DNA of 64,000 bases from Pseudomonadota bacterium (GTDB lineage: Bacteria; Pseudomonadota; Gammaproteobacteria; Competibacterales; Competibacteraceae): positions 62,001-126,000 of the forward strand of contig JAKLIY010000005.1 in assembly GCA_022709365.1 (NCBI GenBank), given 5' to 3'. Both the position numbers and the translations under genes were made by a program. The notes beneath the pieces were generated by a model. It was not told where the DNA came from and did not search any database. It worked only from the letters and a program-made list of their open reading frames with translations. This document shows positions 10,701 through 18,103 of this stretch, piece by piece. Each line of letters begins with the position of its first letter. The stretch's first letter is position 1.

Positions 10701-13152
10701 TGGTTTGTTAAGTCATGCTGGAGTCACTACCCGGGAATTTTCTATTCCTGCTTTGATTCTTCCACATGCCGAATGGTTTCAGTCATCAGAAGGCACTATA
10801 GTTCGTCTTGAAGAACGCTATCCGAGTGAGAAGAAGAAAAACGTGGAGGGATTTTGGGTAAGTGAATCGATAGTTTCTGAAATAGTAGAGGTACATGAAG
10901 GTGATATGATTCTGGTTTGGGCATCGCAAGGCATCGTATCGATTATGTCCATGGGTGAAGATCATCTTGAACAAGTACATAGTTTGATTCAGGGAATTGT
11001 ATTGGATAAAAACACTGCTGTTAATCTTGAATTTCAATTGGCTGGCATTCTACTGAGTATCAGTGCACAAGAGGGGTGGGAGCAGATTGCATCTGATATT
11101 ATGGGTTTGGTATTAGCTGAGGCATTATGGGATAGGCGTATTAATCCTGGTATGCGTAAACAACTTATTGATATTGTACAACACGCCTGTACTGGAATTT
11201 GGATAGACGGTAAGACTATCAAGCTTTCTGAAAAAAGTGCTGCTTATGTTAACACAATGGTGCAACAGTTAACCGGGAATGCTTTGACAGAACTCGAAGG
11301 ATTATTGTCCGAAATCGAGCACAATATATCTAAGGTTAACGTATTATGGAGAGCGCTGATTATTATTGCGGTAGCTGAGCGTCATTGGATGCAAGTTATC
11401 ACTTTAATGAGTAGTTTAAATTTATCCAATCAGCGATTACGATTAATTGAAGAGCGTATTAATAAATTGCGTTACCATCCACGAATAGCTTTACTCAGGG
11501 CATCCGTGCTTAATGAACTAGAATCCTTGTCATCAAAGAATTTGACAGAAGATGATTTGCCACGGGTTCGGCAAACCTTGCGTCGTCTTGGTCATAAGCG
11601 GGATAGTAGTAAATGCCCAAAGATTTTGCTGGTATGTACGGCTAATGTTGACCGTAGCCCTATGGCTGAATTTTTATTGAGAAAAATACTTTTTGATGAA
11701 AAAATAAGTGGTGTTGAGGTCATTTCACGTGGTGTAGCGGCGATTGAAAATAGTCTTATGTCTGAAATAGGTCAAGCTGTACTTTTATCGGAAGATGGAA
11801 TACATGCTGAAACTCACCGTAGTGGAAAGATTACAGAACTGGATATTGAAAGAGCTGACATTGTTTTGACGATGGAATGTTTTCATAGAGATTTGTTGAA
11901 AGAGAAATATCCTTATGCTATGGGTAAGATTTTCTTGCTCAGCGATTATGGGAATATCAAAGAGATTGGCGATATCAAAGACCCGGCAGGTCAGTCAGGA
12001 GACGCCTATCATCGATTAAGGCGAGAATTGCAGCTTTGCTTGACTGGCGCTTTTAAGCGTATGAAAGAAGAGGGCTTATTGGCCAAGGCGATGGTTGAAA
12101 ATTTGCGGATTAAAGCTGATGAGTTGGCCAAAGTAAAAAGACAGCGAGTTGCTGAGTCCGGTCGGATTGTTGTACCAATGGAAGATGTTGATGCCGATTT
12201 TGTCGAGTTAGTCGGTGGAAAAGGCGCTAATCTTGGGGAAATTGCACAGATTGTTAAGCAGCATGGCGCTACTATCCCGCCGGCATTGATGGTGACGACT
12301 TTTGCTTTCCAGCGGTTCCTCGAAGAGAATAGTCTGCTGGATGCCTATGCGGAGATCATAGCGGCTATCGACGCTGTTTTAGTGGCTACAGGAATTTCAT
12401 CTAAGGATCAGTATAGAAAAATTGTCGATTTATTGGAGAAAATTCGAATTTTGATTCTCCAGGGGCGTTTGGAGCCTACTATAGGAATAGGCCGTGAAAT
12501 TATGGAAGCAGTCGATAGTTATAACTTAAAAGATGCTTATCTAAGTGTGAGGTCTTCCGGTTTACAGGAAGATACTGAAGAAGCCTCTTTTGCTGGAGCA
12601 GCGGAGACTTATTTGTATGTTAGCCCTACTGAGTTGTTAGAATGTATAAAGAAAGTATGGGTGTCTTTTTGGCTGATTAGGGGAATTTTGTATCGGCATG
12701 ACCGGATTATTCAGCAAGGACCTACTAAACCGGCAGTTGTTGTGCAGAAAATGTTTCATTCACAGGTCTCTGGGGTAATATTTACCACTGACCCTGTTAG
12801 TGATAGAGATGTGATTGTGATTGAAGCGGGCTATGGGCTTGGTGAAGGAGTCGTTTCTGGATTAGTCGATGTCGATCGGTATTATGTGAATAAATTCGAT
12901 GGTTCGGTGATTAATATCCATATCGGTAAAAAAGCTTTTAAGGTTATGCAACATCCTTCAGGTAAAGGAACATATATAGAATCTGTAGATAATAGTTTGC
13001 GTGATGTTCCTTGCTTAAATGAACAGGATATTAATATTAAAATAGCTATGGCTTTAGAAGAGCATTATGCTTTGTCTCAAGATATTGAGTTTGGTATTAA
13101 TAGTGGCAAAGTGAGTATTCTGCAAACCAGACCGATCACAACGCGTGGATGA
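7786..13152 (+). CDS. Giant permuted PEP-synthase-like phosphotransfer protein with internal LMW tyrosine phosphatase domain
   Basis: 1788 residues. The start is the ATG at 7786, 5 bases after AGGAGG; an in-frame ATG at 7720 lies inside pyrC. Residues 1 to about 920 are mainly helical and unrecognised. About 935-1020 is a swivelling phosphohistidine domain: LVTSGGLLSHAGVTTRE, with His 977 in the position of the phospho-His of PEP synthase/PPDK. About 1280-1430 is a low-molecular-weight tyrosine phosphatase domain: loop CTANVDRS with Cys 1284 and Arg 1290, and the general acid in KDPAG (Asp 1399). About 1465-1788 is a PPDK-type ATP-binding domain: VGGKGANLGEI, SVRSSG (Arg 1589) and the terminal QTRPIT. 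No PEP/pyruvate TIM barrel is recognisable. No signal peptide or membrane segments are seen, so it is probably cytoplasmic. It may autophosphorylate on His 977 and pass phosphate to an unknown acceptor; this is inference. AT-rich codons suggest transfer. Confidence 0.85.
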   Translation: MRKNFWQLIEALENLGVEEILIKEVVDNIQQHKVDVIYWNDDDKDRIILHAFFLARAKYFLQDFLAIQPDEREVIEKYIQEIDEHVANHQWPTDIPEDDPVLLKQLWRQKNIEINLVKQSPDHVAQAAHILALTSESNRILRILLKLPVITSAYGQYEPVLTRDLVSAIQKQTNEFTKAVIEEELQGRYPDAYNFLTALYGHRNIAKLDQLIDLKKISSRGFLKSMVQSKDALITLIDNLAIAKNSLGEINFIKITASWDTLNKLRFIAILDIHHSGVRFNRYQLNYSLEYSELQMPPWMQDSTAGELKSEITGSTGAYVLLYDNAVTPVFNEKSRKELCTHYINIQDDLIKPNYDALQLIVTHADKMTKMTAQAIFLLLAKMVEAYQKIVPPVEGDLVLNQYNLLRQELEIYWEKLSEKDELSNDLRSKITSLKESPLSEIQSVHSLIRFLHEAGNQALEKKMILARADITVTIGYLGSEEIKEIQLAKLDDAPIIVNGLIRHRAIAAIISASRQIPAPIRGTFVVINNHITYSVKLGEHRAEFSANIEHPDQEGFVRLQSYQGGIEIEQQLRGAFVERVLKEKGMTVKCEQEGLVDSLVSGILDKDHGARTHKQIEETIIFVLRLIGSLRDLDYAMAYIFSQEILSNSGANQIDVNKIDKFAALFASMFLVEGMIPFPYGGEGMPLATYCEYNGPRILQDFKAYHSNEQRMLRHRLYFSINALLRAVELPIIQPGKGGVGQEVIDEYFNKPLRNALGRRELKINNWGFIEKNSDYQPVKEIIGKVITHENEALMMAVLLKKTDLYLDFSIIGSVDQLTLMRAQQEIAPNKWLVVYGLADEENRAILYAFSKYLKMQSNGEWLSINGLRKILRKSSYTALGKIQIPGFQKVVSHRLLIGQPHELIKIIGTSVRGLSASVGDGSVRIGRITFDRNYYINRRVHDRRILLVPFTTPEDIEAIRSADAVLVTSGGLLSHAGVTTREFSIPALILPHAEWFQSSEGTIVRLEERYPSEKKKNVEGFWVSESIVSEIVEVHEGDMILVWASQGIVSIMSMGEDHLEQVHSLIQGIVLDKNTAVNLEFQLAGILLSISAQEGWEQIASDIMGLVLAEALWDRRINPGMRKQLIDIVQHACTGIWIDGKTIKLSEKSAAYVNTMVQQLTGNALTELEGLLSEIEHNISKVNVLWRALIIIAVAERHWMQVITLMSSLNLSNQRLRLIEERINKLRYHPRIALLRASVLNELESLSSKNLTEDDLPRVRQTLRRLGHKRDSSKCPKILLVCTANVDRSPMAEFLLRKILFDEKISGVEVISRGVAAIENSLMSEIGQAVLLSEDGIHAETHRSGKITELDIERADIVLTMECFHRDLLKEKYPYAMGKIFLLSDYGNIKEIGDIKDPAGQSGDAYHRLRRELQLCLTGAFKRMKEEGLLAKAMVENLRIKADELAKVKRQRVAESGRIVVPMEDVDADFVELVGGKGANLGEIAQIVKQHGATIPPALMVTTFAFQRFLEENSLLDAYAEIIAAIDAVLVATGISSKDQYRKIVDLLEKIRILILQGRLEPTIGIGREIMEAVDSYNLKDAYLSVRSSGLQEDTEEASFAGAAETYLYVSPTELLECIKKVWVSFWLIRGILYRHDRIIQQGPTKPAVVVQKMFHSQVSGVIFTTDPVSDRDVIVIEAGYGLGEGVVSGLVDVDRYYVNKFDGSVINIHIGKKAFKVMQHPSGKGTYIESVDNSLRDVPCLNEQDINIKIAMALEEHYALSQDIEFGINSGKVSILQTRPITTRG

Positions 13153-13167
13153 CCTCTTTATATCCGA

Positions 13168-13273
13168 CTTTACAGCGTCAGCTAACGCCCATACCGGCGC
13201 TTGCCCCTTTGATCTCGATGAGTCGACTCCCTTACCGGTTGGCGAAATGCTCGGTTGGCGACTGGCGAGTTGA
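13168..13273 (+). pseudogene. Decayed duplicate of the pyrC 3' end
   Basis: Read in one frame the DNA begins TLQRQLTPIPA, matching [11 protein letters not shown] of intact pyrC. After a frame change it continues PF..ES.PLPVGEMLGWRLAS and a stop, matching [22 protein letters not shown]. The spacing of the conserved residues is kept, and GAAATGCTCGGTTGG is identical in both copies, but overall identity is only moderate. It is therefore an old or foreign copy, not a fresh duplication. It marks the right side of the inserted giant gene. Confidence 0.75.
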
Positions 13274-13440
13274 ACATTTTCCCCCGCACCGTTGACGTCT
13301 CTCCTTCAAGAGAAGCGGGGCATCCGGTAGTGTGTTCACTCTAATTTTCGTTGCTAGATTACGCTCCAACATCCGTTGAAACCCGCCGGTAACCATGAAA
13401 ACCGGTATTTTGATCAAGACCTTGTGTCGAGGAGAGTATC

Positions 13441-13830
13441 ATGGCAAACGTTGCACTAAAAAATATCACTGAAGCTCCGGCTGTCGCCAACATCCGTGAA
13501 TCGGCCAATCGCATCTGGCTGGCAGGATTGGGCGCTTTCGCCAAAACCCAGGAGGAAGGCGAGAAGCTGTTCCAGGCTATGGTGGAAGAAGGTGAAAAGA
13601 TTGAGAAGCGCACCAAGGAGACAGCCAGCGCCCGGGTCGAGGAGGCTAAAGGCAAAGTGATTGAATTCCGGGGCAAGGCCAATGAGCAGTTTGATCGCCT
13701 GGAAGAAATGTTCCAAGAGAGGGTCGCCCAAGTGCTGCATCGGTTGGGCGTCCCTACCCAGGACGATATTCAGGAGCTGACCAAACGGGTCGAAGCGCTG
13801 AATGAAAGCGTTATGGCGCTGAAGAAATAA
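13441..13830 (+). CDS. Phasin, polyhydroxyalkanoate granule-associated protein (PhaF/PhaI type)
   Basis: A 129-residue amphipathic helical protein without cysteine or membrane segments. The N-terminal part (ANRIWLAGLGAFAKTQEEGEKLF) is the signature of granule-associated PhaI/PhaF-type phasins, followed by a coiled-coil region ending in LTKRVEALNESVMALKK. It would coat polyhydroxyalkanoate granules and control their size and number. There is no Ala/Lys/Pro-rich DNA-binding tail, so it is the short form. GAGGAGAG precedes the ATG, and an intrinsic terminator follows, so it is a single-gene unit. A second, unrelated-type phasin occurs at 31.8 kb. Confidence 0.88.
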   Translation: MANVALKNITEAPAVANIRESANRIWLAGLGAFAKTQEEGEKLFQAMVEEGEKIEKRTKETASARVEEAKGKVIEFRGKANEQFDRLEEMFQERVAQVLHRLGVPTQDDIQELTKRVEALNESVMALKK

Positions 13831-13889
13831 ATAATCCAGCAGCAGCTTAGCTCCCTACTCTCCCCCGCCAAGAGGAGGGAGCGCCGCGA

Positions 13890-13915
13890 AGCCCTGTGAT
13901 ACCGCAGGGCTTTTT
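13890..13915 (+). terminator. Intrinsic terminator of the phasin gene
   Basis: AGCCCTG-TGATACCG-CAGGGCT followed by a T-run. A second, less regular GC-rich inverted stretch (CTCCC..GGGAG) precedes it at about 13852-13881. Confidence 0.85.
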
Positions 13916-13939
13916 CATGTGGGTTCGGTTCAAAAACTT

Positions 13940-13958
13940 GGGTGCGCAATGCGCACCC
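13940..13958. repeat. Short palindromic repeat GGGTGCGC-AAT-GCGCACCC
   Basis: A perfect 8-bp inverted repeat with a 3-base centre, followed by TACCC, lies between the phasin terminator and yajR. It resembles REP-like intergenic palindromes that occur in many copies in some bacterial chromosomes; only this copy was noticed in the window. Confidence 0.6.
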
Positions 13959-14079
13959 TACCCGACTGTTGGTTAGTGAAGCTCTCCGGCTGCGGCGCAT
14001 TCAACAAGGCGCACAACTCAGGCAGGAATAGTTGATAATTGTTTTTCAATCAACTCAACATAGGGACTCAGCGCAACCC

Positions 14080-15465
14080 ATGAAAGCTGGTCGTTTGACG
14101 GATGAGCCGATGACCGCCAGCGAACGCCAGGCGGCCTTCTGGCTGGCGGGGGTCTTTTCGCTGCGGATGCTGGGCTTGTTCATGATTCTGCCCGTATTCG
14201 CGTTGTACGCCGAACATCTGGAAGGCAACACCCCGGCATTAGCGGGATTAGCCATCGGCGTTTACGGCTTCAGCCAAGCGCTTTTTCAAATTCCCTTCGG
14301 TTTCCTGTCCGACCGCTACGGCCGCAAACGGATCATTTACCTGGGCCTGCTGATTTTCGCCCTGGGCAGCGTGGTCGCTGCCGTGGCCGATTCCATCGGG
14401 GGGGTGATCCTGGGCCGTGCCCTGCAAGGCGGCGGCGCGGTATCCGCGGCAGTAATGGCGCTGGCGGCGGATCTGACCCGCGAAGAGCATCGCATCAAGG
14501 TCATGGCGACTATCGGCATCACCATTGGTCTTTCGTTCGCCGCCTCGATGATCATCGGCCCGGTGCTGAACGGCTGGATCGGCGTGCCCGGCATTTTCTG
14601 GTTAACCGCACTGCTGGCCCTGTTCGGCATCGCCGTGGTGCGCTTCCGGGTGCCTGATCCGGTAGCAAGCCGTATTCACCGCGACGCCGAACCAGTGGCC
14701 TCACAATTTGGGCGGGTGCTGAACAACGGGCAATTGTTACGACTGAATTTCGGCATTTTCATCCTGCACCTGCTGCTCACCGCTACCTTCGTCGCCGTGC
14801 CGCTGGCTTTGCGCGACGCCGGGTTGGCCAGCGGCCAGCATTGGCGGGTCTATCTACCGGCGCTGACGTTTTCCATGGCTATCATGATTCCCTTCATCAT
14901 CCTCGCCGAGCAGCGCCAACAACTGAAAGCGGTCTTTCTGGGGGCGATTTTGACCCTCGCGCTCGTGGCATTCGGCTTGACCACCCTACCCGACACCGTG
15001 CTGGAAATCACGGCGCTACTCCTGGTGTTCTTCACAGCCTTCAACCTGCTGGAAGCGACCCTGCCCTCATTGATTGCCAAGCTGGCCCCCCCTGACGCCA
15101 AAGGCACCGCGATGGGTATTTATTCCAGCAGCCAGTTCCTGGGCGCGTTCGCGGGCGGTGCTGTGGGCGGCTGGTTGAATGGCCAGTTCGGGCCGCATGG
15201 CGTATTTGCCTTCACCACGCTGGGTGCGTTGGCCTGGCTGCTGGTCGCCTGGACTATGCGCGAGCCGCTCTATCTGAGTGGTTATCTGCTGAATGTCGGT
15301 ATCCTGGATGAGGTCGAAGCGCGGCTGCTGATGCTGCGGCTGATCGAAGTGCCTGGCGTGGCTGAGGCAGCGGTCGCCGCGGATGAAGGTGTGGCCTATC
15401 TCAAGGTGGATCGGCGGACGCTGGACGAGGCAATGCTGCGCCAATTTGCAGCGGATACTCCATAA
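14080..15465 (+). CDS. yajR: MFS transporter, YajR type with C-terminal ferredoxin-like domain
   Basis: A 461-residue inner-membrane protein of the major facilitator superfamily. Twelve hydrophobic segments are visible, with the motif-A loop GFLSDRYGRKR between TM2 and TM3. After TM12 a soluble tail of about 60 residues (LDEVEARLLMLRLIEVPGVAEAAV..VAYLKVD) matches the YAM domain that distinguishes YajR. Probably a proton-coupled drug exporter; substrate unknown. Start is uncertain: ATG 14080 is used here, but ATG 14110 (MTASERQAAFW) aligns better with E. coli YajR. It is followed 44 bases later by ssb. Confidence 0.88.
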   Translation: MKAGRLTDEPMTASERQAAFWLAGVFSLRMLGLFMILPVFALYAEHLEGNTPALAGLAIGVYGFSQALFQIPFGFLSDRYGRKRIIYLGLLIFALGSVVAAVADSIGGVILGRALQGGGAVSAAVMALAADLTREEHRIKVMATIGITIGLSFAASMIIGPVLNGWIGVPGIFWLTALLALFGIAVVRFRVPDPVASRIHRDAEPVASQFGRVLNNGQLLRLNFGIFILHLLLTATFVAVPLALRDAGLASGQHWRVYLPALTFSMAIMIPFIILAEQRQQLKAVFLGAILTLALVAFGLTTLPDTVLEITALLLVFFTAFNLLEATLPSLIAKLAPPDAKGTAMGIYSSSQFLGAFAGGAVGGWLNGQFGPHGVFAFTTLGALAWLLVAWTMREPLYLSGYLLNVGILDEVEARLLMLRLIEVPGVAEAAVAADEGVAYLKVDRRTLDEAMLRQFAADTP

Positions 15466-15509
15466 TGCTTAACTTATTACCTTGAAACTTCTCGAAGGAG
15501 CAGCACCCC

Positions 15510-16004
15510 ATGGCCAGCGTCAACAAAGTCATTCTGATCGGCAATCTGGGCAAGGACCCGGAAGTGCGTTATATGCCCAGCGGCAAGGCGGTCGCCAATG
15601 TGTCCATCGCCACGACTGATAGCTGGAAAGATCGGACGACGGGCGAAAAGCAGGAGCGCACCGAATGGCATAACTTGGCATTTTACAGCCCCTTGGCGGA
15701 AATCGTCGGGCAATATCTGCGCAAGGGTTCATCCGTGTTCGTGGAGGGACGCCTGCAAACCCGCAAATGGCAGGACAAGACGACCGGCCAGGATCGCTAT
15801 ATGACCGAAATTGTCGTCAACGAAATGAAGATGCTGGGCGGCAAGAGTGACCGTTCAGGCGGCAGTGCGCCGTTCGGGCCGGAGGGTGCGGAGGAAGGGT
15901 ACGCACCGGCGCCAAAACCACAAAATGCTGCGCCGGCGCGGACTCCATCCCCGCCGCCGAGCGGGCCGGATAATAACGGCTTCGACGACGATATCCCGTT
16001 CTGA
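15510..16004 (+). CDS. ssb: Single-stranded DNA-binding protein
   Basis: A 164-residue SSB with an N-terminal OB fold ([20 protein letters not shown], aromatic DNA contacts in WHNLAFY and RKWQDK) over about 110 residues, a Pro/Gly-rich linker and the acidic C-terminal tip DDDIPF that recruits repair and replication partners. It acts as a tetramer at forks and repair sites. GAAGGAG lies upstream of the ATG. The usual divergent partner uvrA is not here, but uvrB lies 5 kb downstream. Confidence 0.97.
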   Translation: MASVNKVILIGNLGKDPEVRYMPSGKAVANVSIATTDSWKDRTTGEKQERTEWHNLAFYSPLAEIVGQYLRKGSSVFVEGRLQTRKWQDKTTGQDRYMTEIVVNEMKMLGGKSDRSGGSAPFGPEGAEEGYAPAPKPQNAAPARTPSPPPSGPDNNGFDDDIPF

Positions 16005-16132
16005 GTGGACTGGTTACTGCTGACGTGGACGGTGGAGGCCGGCTCGGCGAATCCGGGGTTGTACCCGCAGAAAATCCTCCTGCGATCATCCGACCCGGTT
16101 GGCAAAAAAACGCGAGCGCCAACAATTCTGTA

Positions 16133-16756
16133 CTAAGGTGAACAGCGCCGCAGGGCGACATGGGCGGCAATCAGCTCGGGAACCCGCCCCCGCCATGCTT
16201 CATCGGCACTACCCGCCAGCAGTCGGTGGAACAGTCCGCTGGCGAAAGCCCAGGTATCCAGCGCGATGAGACCCGGCTCTAAACCAGGACGCAACGTACC
16301 TCGTTCCTGCGCCCGGCGGTAGGCGACCTCGACCTTGTTGAGGAAATCCAGCACCGGTTTATTGACTTCGGCCTGCAAAGTGGCGAATTCATCCACGTAT
16401 TCGCAGCGCAAGACCATGATCTCAAACATCTGCTGGACTTCCGGGCAGGCTTCCAGGCTGTGAAAGAACTCTTTGAGCGCCTGTTCGACGCCATCCAGTG
16501 GGTCGAACAGCCCTTCTGCCAGCAACAAGCTGTCCGTCCGGGCCAGCAGGGGCAGTGAGGTCTGTTCCCTCATGGCAAAAAATAAATCTGCCTTATTGGC
16601 GAAATGCCAGTAGACCGCACCGCGCGTCACACCCGCCGCCTTGGCGATGTTTTCCAGCGAGGTGCGGCTCACTCCGCATTCGTGGAACACTTGGCGGGCG
16701 GCCTGGATAATCTGCTGGCGGGTGTGCTCCGCCTCTTCCTTCGTTTTTCGAGCCAT
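16133..16756 (-). CDS. TetR-family repressor, AcrR/TtgR type
   Basis: 207 residues. The N-terminal helix-turn-helix (TRQQIIQAARQVFHECGVSR..IAKAAGVTRGAVYWHFANK) is closely AcrR-like; the C-terminal ligand-binding domain spans about residues 70-205. It is divergent from the membrane-fusion and RND pump genes. A palindromic AcrR-like site lies over the pump promoter, so it very likely represses the pump and is released by bound drugs. The start MARKTKEEAE is typical of this family. Confidence 0.92.
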   Translation of the reverse strand: MARKTKEEAEHTRQQIIQAARQVFHECGVSRTSLENIAKAAGVTRGAVYWHFANKADLFFAMREQTSLPLLARTDSLLLAEGLFDPLDGVEQALKEFFHSLEACPEVQQMFEIMVLRCEYVDEFATLQAEVNKPVLDFLNKVEVAYRRAQERGTLRPGLEPGLIALDTWAFASGLFHRLLAGSADEAWRGRVPELIAAHVALRRCSP

Positions 16757-16793
16757 GCACTATTTTTCCGGCTGAATCTGTTGAATGAACCCT

Positions 16794-16821
16794 TTTACAT
16801 ACATACACGATTGTATATAAT
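16794..16821 (+). promoter_or_regulatory. Efflux-pump promoter with overlapping AcrR-like operator
   Basis: TTTACA (16794-16799), 16-base spacer and TATAAT (16816-16821) form a good sigma-70 promoter for the pump operon. The spacer contains TACATACATACA and the palindrome ATACA-CGAT-TGTAT (16803-16816). The half site TACATACAT matches the E. coli AcrR operator. Binding of the divergent TetR protein here would block the -35/-10 region. Confidence 0.75.
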
Positions 16822-16852
16822 ACTGCAACTATCGTCGATTTTGGAGAACACT

Positions 16853-18091
16853 GTGTCCCGCACTCGAATCCCGTCTGGCCGTTCCCTCGGGGGGCATCCC
16901 TTGCTCTACAGCCTCACCCTCCTGGTGGCACTGGTCTCCGGGTGTTCAAAATCCGGAGCCGATGCGCGCAATACTCCCCCCGCTGCGCCGCCGCCCCTGC
17001 CGGTGACGGTGCTGACCATACAGCCGACCCGTGTCCCGATCACCGTCGAGGTCATGGCGCAGACGGAAGGCGCTAAGGAAACCGAAGTCCGCGCCCAGGT
17101 CGGCGGCATCCTGATCAAGCAGCTCTATCAGGAAGGTGCGCCCGTAAAAGCGGGGCAACCCCTGTTCCAGATTGACCGGAAGCCTTATGACATCGCCCTG
17201 GCCCAAGCCCGCGCCAACCTGGCTGAAGCCAAAGCCAAGGTCGAACAGGCGGCGCGGGAAGAGGCGCGTTTTCAGGGGCTGCTGGACAAGCAGTACATCA
17301 GCCGCAAGACCTATGACGACGCGGTCTCCGCGAACGCCATGGCCCGGGCCGAACAGCAATCGGCGGAAGCCGCCGTGCATCAGGCGGAATTGAATCTGTC
17401 CTACACCACAGTGGTTGCGCCGGTGGCCGGGATTTCCAGCCGCGCCGTGAAATCGGAAGGAAATCTGATCTCGACGGGGGATGAAAGCCTGTTGACGTCG
17501 ATCCATCAGTCCAATCCCATGTGGGTGCGCTTCAGCCTCTCTGAAAGCGACATGGCCCGCCTGCCGGGGGGGCGCTTGACCCAAAAAACCGTGACCGGAG
17601 TTGAATTGAAGTTGCCCGACGGCTCGATCTATCCCCTGAAAGGCCAGCTCAATTTCCTGTCCAGCAGCATCGATGCAACCCTGGGTACTCAGCAGTTTCG
17701 CGCCGAGTTCAAAAATTCCGACGGCGCGTTGCTACCGGGCCAGTTTGTCCGCGCCCGCATCTTGGCGGGTGAACGGGAAGGGGTGTTTCTGGTGCCCCAA
17801 GCGGCGGTCGCGCAAACCGAACAGGGCTATCTGGTGTTCGTGGCGGATGCCGAAAACAAGGTTTCGCCCCGCCCGGTGCAAGTGGGGTCATGGCAAGGCA
17901 AGGACTGGGTGATTCTCGGCGGACTCCAGGCCGGGGATGCGGTGATTGTGGATAATCTGATGAAGTTGCGCCCTGGCGCGTCGGTCGCTCCGCATCCACC
18001 GCAACCCGCGCCCGGCGCAGCCCCGGATAACAAGAGCACGCCTCCCACTCCAGCAACGCCCTCGGCGACTCCCGCCGAGCGTAAGAGTTAA
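16853..18091 (+). CDS. RND efflux periplasmic adaptor (membrane fusion lipoprotein, AcrA type)
   Basis: 412 residues from a GTG start at 16853 (GGAGAACACT just upstream). A signal peptide ends in the lipobox VSGC, so Cys 31 is likely lipidated and anchored in the inner membrane. The body has the biotinyl-lipoyl halves (VGGILIKQLYQEGAPVKAGQPLFQID and YTTVVAPVAGISSRAVKSEGNLIS) around a long alpha-hairpin, then beta-barrel and membrane-proximal domains, and a Pro-rich tail of about 30 residues. It links the RND pump to an outer-membrane channel. Thirteen bases separate it from the pump gene. Confidence 0.95.
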   Translation: MSRTRIPSGRSLGGHPLLYSLTLLVALVSGCSKSGADARNTPPAAPPPLPVTVLTIQPTRVPITVEVMAQTEGAKETEVRAQVGGILIKQLYQEGAPVKAGQPLFQIDRKPYDIALAQARANLAEAKAKVEQAAREEARFQGLLDKQYISRKTYDDAVSANAMARAEQQSAEAAVHQAELNLSYTTVVAPVAGISSRAVKSEGNLISTGDESLLTSIHQSNPMWVRFSLSESDMARLPGGRLTQKTVTGVELKLPDGSIYPLKGQLNFLSSSIDATLGTQQFRAEFKNSDGALLPGQFVRARILAGEREGVFLVPQAAVAQTEQGYLVFVADAENKVSPRPVQVGSWQGKDWVILGGLQAGDAVIVDNLMKLRPGASVAPHPPQPAPGAAPDNKSTPPTPATPSATPAERKS

Positions 18092-18103
18092 ACGGAGCGC
18101 GTC

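Larger units (their letters stand above)
7742..13167. other. AT-rich inserted segment carrying one giant gene
   Basis: Base composition falls abruptly just after the pyrC stop and recovers after about 13153. By eye, sample 60-base lines inside are roughly 23-47% GC, while flanking genes are near 60%. The segment holds only the 1788-codon gene and its leader. Its right edge abuts a decayed duplicate of the pyrC 3' end. No transposase, integrase or clear target duplication is present, so the transfer mechanism is not shown. Junction positions are approximate. Confidence 0.8.

Noticed and set aside
16604-16852. 83-codon upstream extension of the efflux adaptor
   Set aside because: It runs through the tetR 5' coding region and the promoter. 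The GTG at 16853 has a ribosome site and starts a proper lipoprotein signal.
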